A DNA stretch of 64,000 bases from Agrobacterium pusense (GTDB lineage Bacteria; Pseudomonadota; Alphaproteobacteria; Rhizobiales; Rhizobiaceae), in assembly GCF_900102105.1 (NCBI RefSeq), contig NZ_FNBB01000003.1, positions 558,001 to 622,000 on the forward strand. The letters are read 5' to 3'. Position 1 is the first letter of the stretch; every line of letters starts with the position of its first letter. The notes under the pieces are model-generated. The model saw nothing but the letters and a program-made list of their open reading frames with translations, searched no databases and had not been told where the DNA came from. Shown piece by piece: positions 61,972-64,000 of the stretch. The translations under genes were made by a program, and so were the position numbers.

Positions 61972-63135
61972 ATGCCGATATTGAACCGTGTGGCTGAAAT
62001 GCAGGAAGAAGTTGCCGGCTGGAGGCGCCATCTGCATGAACACCCGGAACTGCTCTACGATGTCTACGAAACATCGAAATTCGTTGCCGAAAAACTGAAA
62101 TCCTTCGGCTGCGACGTGGTCGAAACGGGCATTGGCAAAACAGGCGTGGTCGGCATCATCAAGGGCCGGCACGGGGATGGTCCGACCATCGGTTTCCGAT
62201 CCGACATGGATGCGCTGCCGATCCTTGAGACGAGCGGCAAGCCATGGGCCTCGAAGACGCCGGGCAAGGCCCATTCCTGCGGTCATGACGGGCATACCGC
62301 CATGCTTTTGGGTGCGGCGCAATATCTGGCCGAGACGCGCAATTTCAAGGGGTCGGTGGCGGTGATCTTCCAGCCGGCGGAAGAAGGTGGCGCGGGAGCG
62401 CTTGCCATGTTGAATGATGGCATGATGGAGAAATTCGGCATCTCGCAGGTCTATGGCATGCATAACGAGCCGGGCATCCCCGTCGGGCAGTTCGCCATCC
62501 GCAAGGGTTCCACCATGGCGGCTGCGGACAGTTTCGAAATCACCATCACCGGCAAGGGCAGCCATGCGGCGGCACCGCATCTTTCCATCGATCCGGTGCT
62601 GACTTCGGCGCATATCATCATCGCCCTGCAATCCATTGTCTCGCGCGAGACGGATCCGTTGAAATCACTCGTCGTCACCGTGGCCACCACCCATGGCGGC
62701 ACGGCGTCCAACGTCATTCCCGGTGCGGTGACGCTGACCGGCACCGTGCGCACGCTGCTGCCGGAGACCCGCGATTTCGCCGAAAAGCGCCTCAAGGAAG
62801 TGGCCGCCGCCACCGCCATGGCTCATGGCGCGACGGTGGAGGTGAAGTACGATCGCGGTTATCCCGTCACGTTCAACCACAGTGACGAGACAGAATTCGC
62901 GACCGGCGTGGCGATGGGTGTGGCCGGCGCCAACGCCGTCAACACCAATCCCAATCCGCATATGGGCGCCGAGGATTTCTCCTACATGCTGGAAGCGCGC
63001 CCCGGCGCCTTCATCTTCATCGGCAATGGCGACACCGCCGGGCTGCACAATGCCGCCTATGATTTCAACGACGACGCGCTGCCTTACGGCATCAGCTACT
63101 GGGTTTCGATGGCCGAAACCGCACTTGCTGCATGA
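61972..63135 (+). CDS. M20 family amidohydrolase (M20D)
   Basis: A 387-residue metallo-amidohydrolase. Seen: RRHLHEHPELLYDVYETS, GFRSDMDALPI, the metal site HSCGHDGHTAML, FQPAEEGGAGA with catalytic Glu, GMHNEPGIPVGQ, HAAAPHLSIDP, and PNPHMGAEDFSYML near the end. A likely function is hydrolysis of N-acyl amino acids or peptide conjugates taken up by system C. ATG at 61972 precedes the conserved start; 90 codons of open frame upstream are AT-rich noncoding sequence. A second M20 enzyme lies at 41691-42863. Confidence 0.9.
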   Translation: MPILNRVAEMQEEVAGWRRHLHEHPELLYDVYETSKFVAEKLKSFGCDVVETGIGKTGVVGIIKGRHGDGPTIGFRSDMDALPILETSGKPWASKTPGKAHSCGHDGHTAMLLGAAQYLAETRNFKGSVAVIFQPAEEGGAGALAMLNDGMMEKFGISQVYGMHNEPGIPVGQFAIRKGSTMAAADSFEITITGKGSHAAAPHLSIDPVLTSAHIIIALQSIVSRETDPLKSLVVTVATTHGGTASNVIPGAVTLTGTVRTLLPETRDFAEKRLKEVAAATAMAHGATVEVKYDRGYPVTFNHSDETEFATGVAMGVAGANAVNTNPNPHMGAEDFSYMLEARPGAFIFIGNGDTAGLHNAAYDFNDDALPYGISYWVSMAETALAA

Positions 63136-63184
63136 GACATCCGGCGGCCCCTCGTGGCCGCCTTCTGCTTTTCAGGAGATCGGC

Positions 63185-64000
<816 letters not shown>

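Overview
The window looks like a chromosome segment from an Agrobacterium/Rhizobium-group alphaproteobacterium. The evidence is high-GC coding DNA, long four-base-overlap ABC operons, rhizobial-type intergenic palindromes, and a gene set that matches the catecholate siderophore agrobactin. No rRNA, tRNA, transposase or CRISPR array was seen. All calls are from reading the sequence, with no database search.

Left part (1-6483): the 3' end of a cysteine synthase gene, an ABC-F ATPase, an SDR oxidoreductase with a LysR regulator upstream, and a Tat-exported PhoX-type phosphatase.

Siderophore locus (6612-30760): one minus-strand operon encodes 2,3-dihydroxybenzoate (DHB) synthesis and activation (entC-E-B-A order) plus a phosphopantetheinyl transferase. 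Divergent from it is a plus-strand operon for a Cy-Cy-A synthetase and a free-standing VibH-like condensation enzyme. Convergent on that is a minus-strand operon for a siderophore-interacting protein, a second stand-alone aryl carrier protein, and a C-PCP-C synthetase. Read together, the Cy-Cy-A and C-PCP-C proteins are the two halves of a VibF-like enzyme, split onto opposite strands. The product is probably agrobactin or a close relative: spermidine carrying two DHB groups and one DHB-methyloxazoline. Uptake genes follow: FepBCDG-type periplasmic ABC transporter and a TonB-dependent receptor, with an LLM-type flavin monooxygenase and an IclR regulator between them. Two TGA-N9-TCA iron-responsive (IRO/RirA-type) boxes lie at the biosynthetic divergent promoter and in front of the receptor.

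Middle part (30787-41474): a glutaryl-CoA dehydrogenase with a divergent GcvA-like LysR regulator; then a tight LacI-controlled operon encoding a PotABCD-type ABC transporter, a nucleoside hydrolase and an adenine deaminase, which looks like a purine-nucleoside scavenging unit; then a short DnaB-core protein.

Right part (41691-64000): a peptide/amide scavenging region. It has three DppABC-type transport systems mixed with two M20 amidohydrolases, an M19 dipeptidase, an amidase, a PfpI-family protein, a phosphoribosyltransferase, a LysR regulator and a ribbon-helix-helix protein. The second of the three systems has no ATPase gene of its own. Two related long inverted-repeat elements (about 53.3 and 57.8 kb, opposite orientation) and two other palindromic mosaics sit between these operons.
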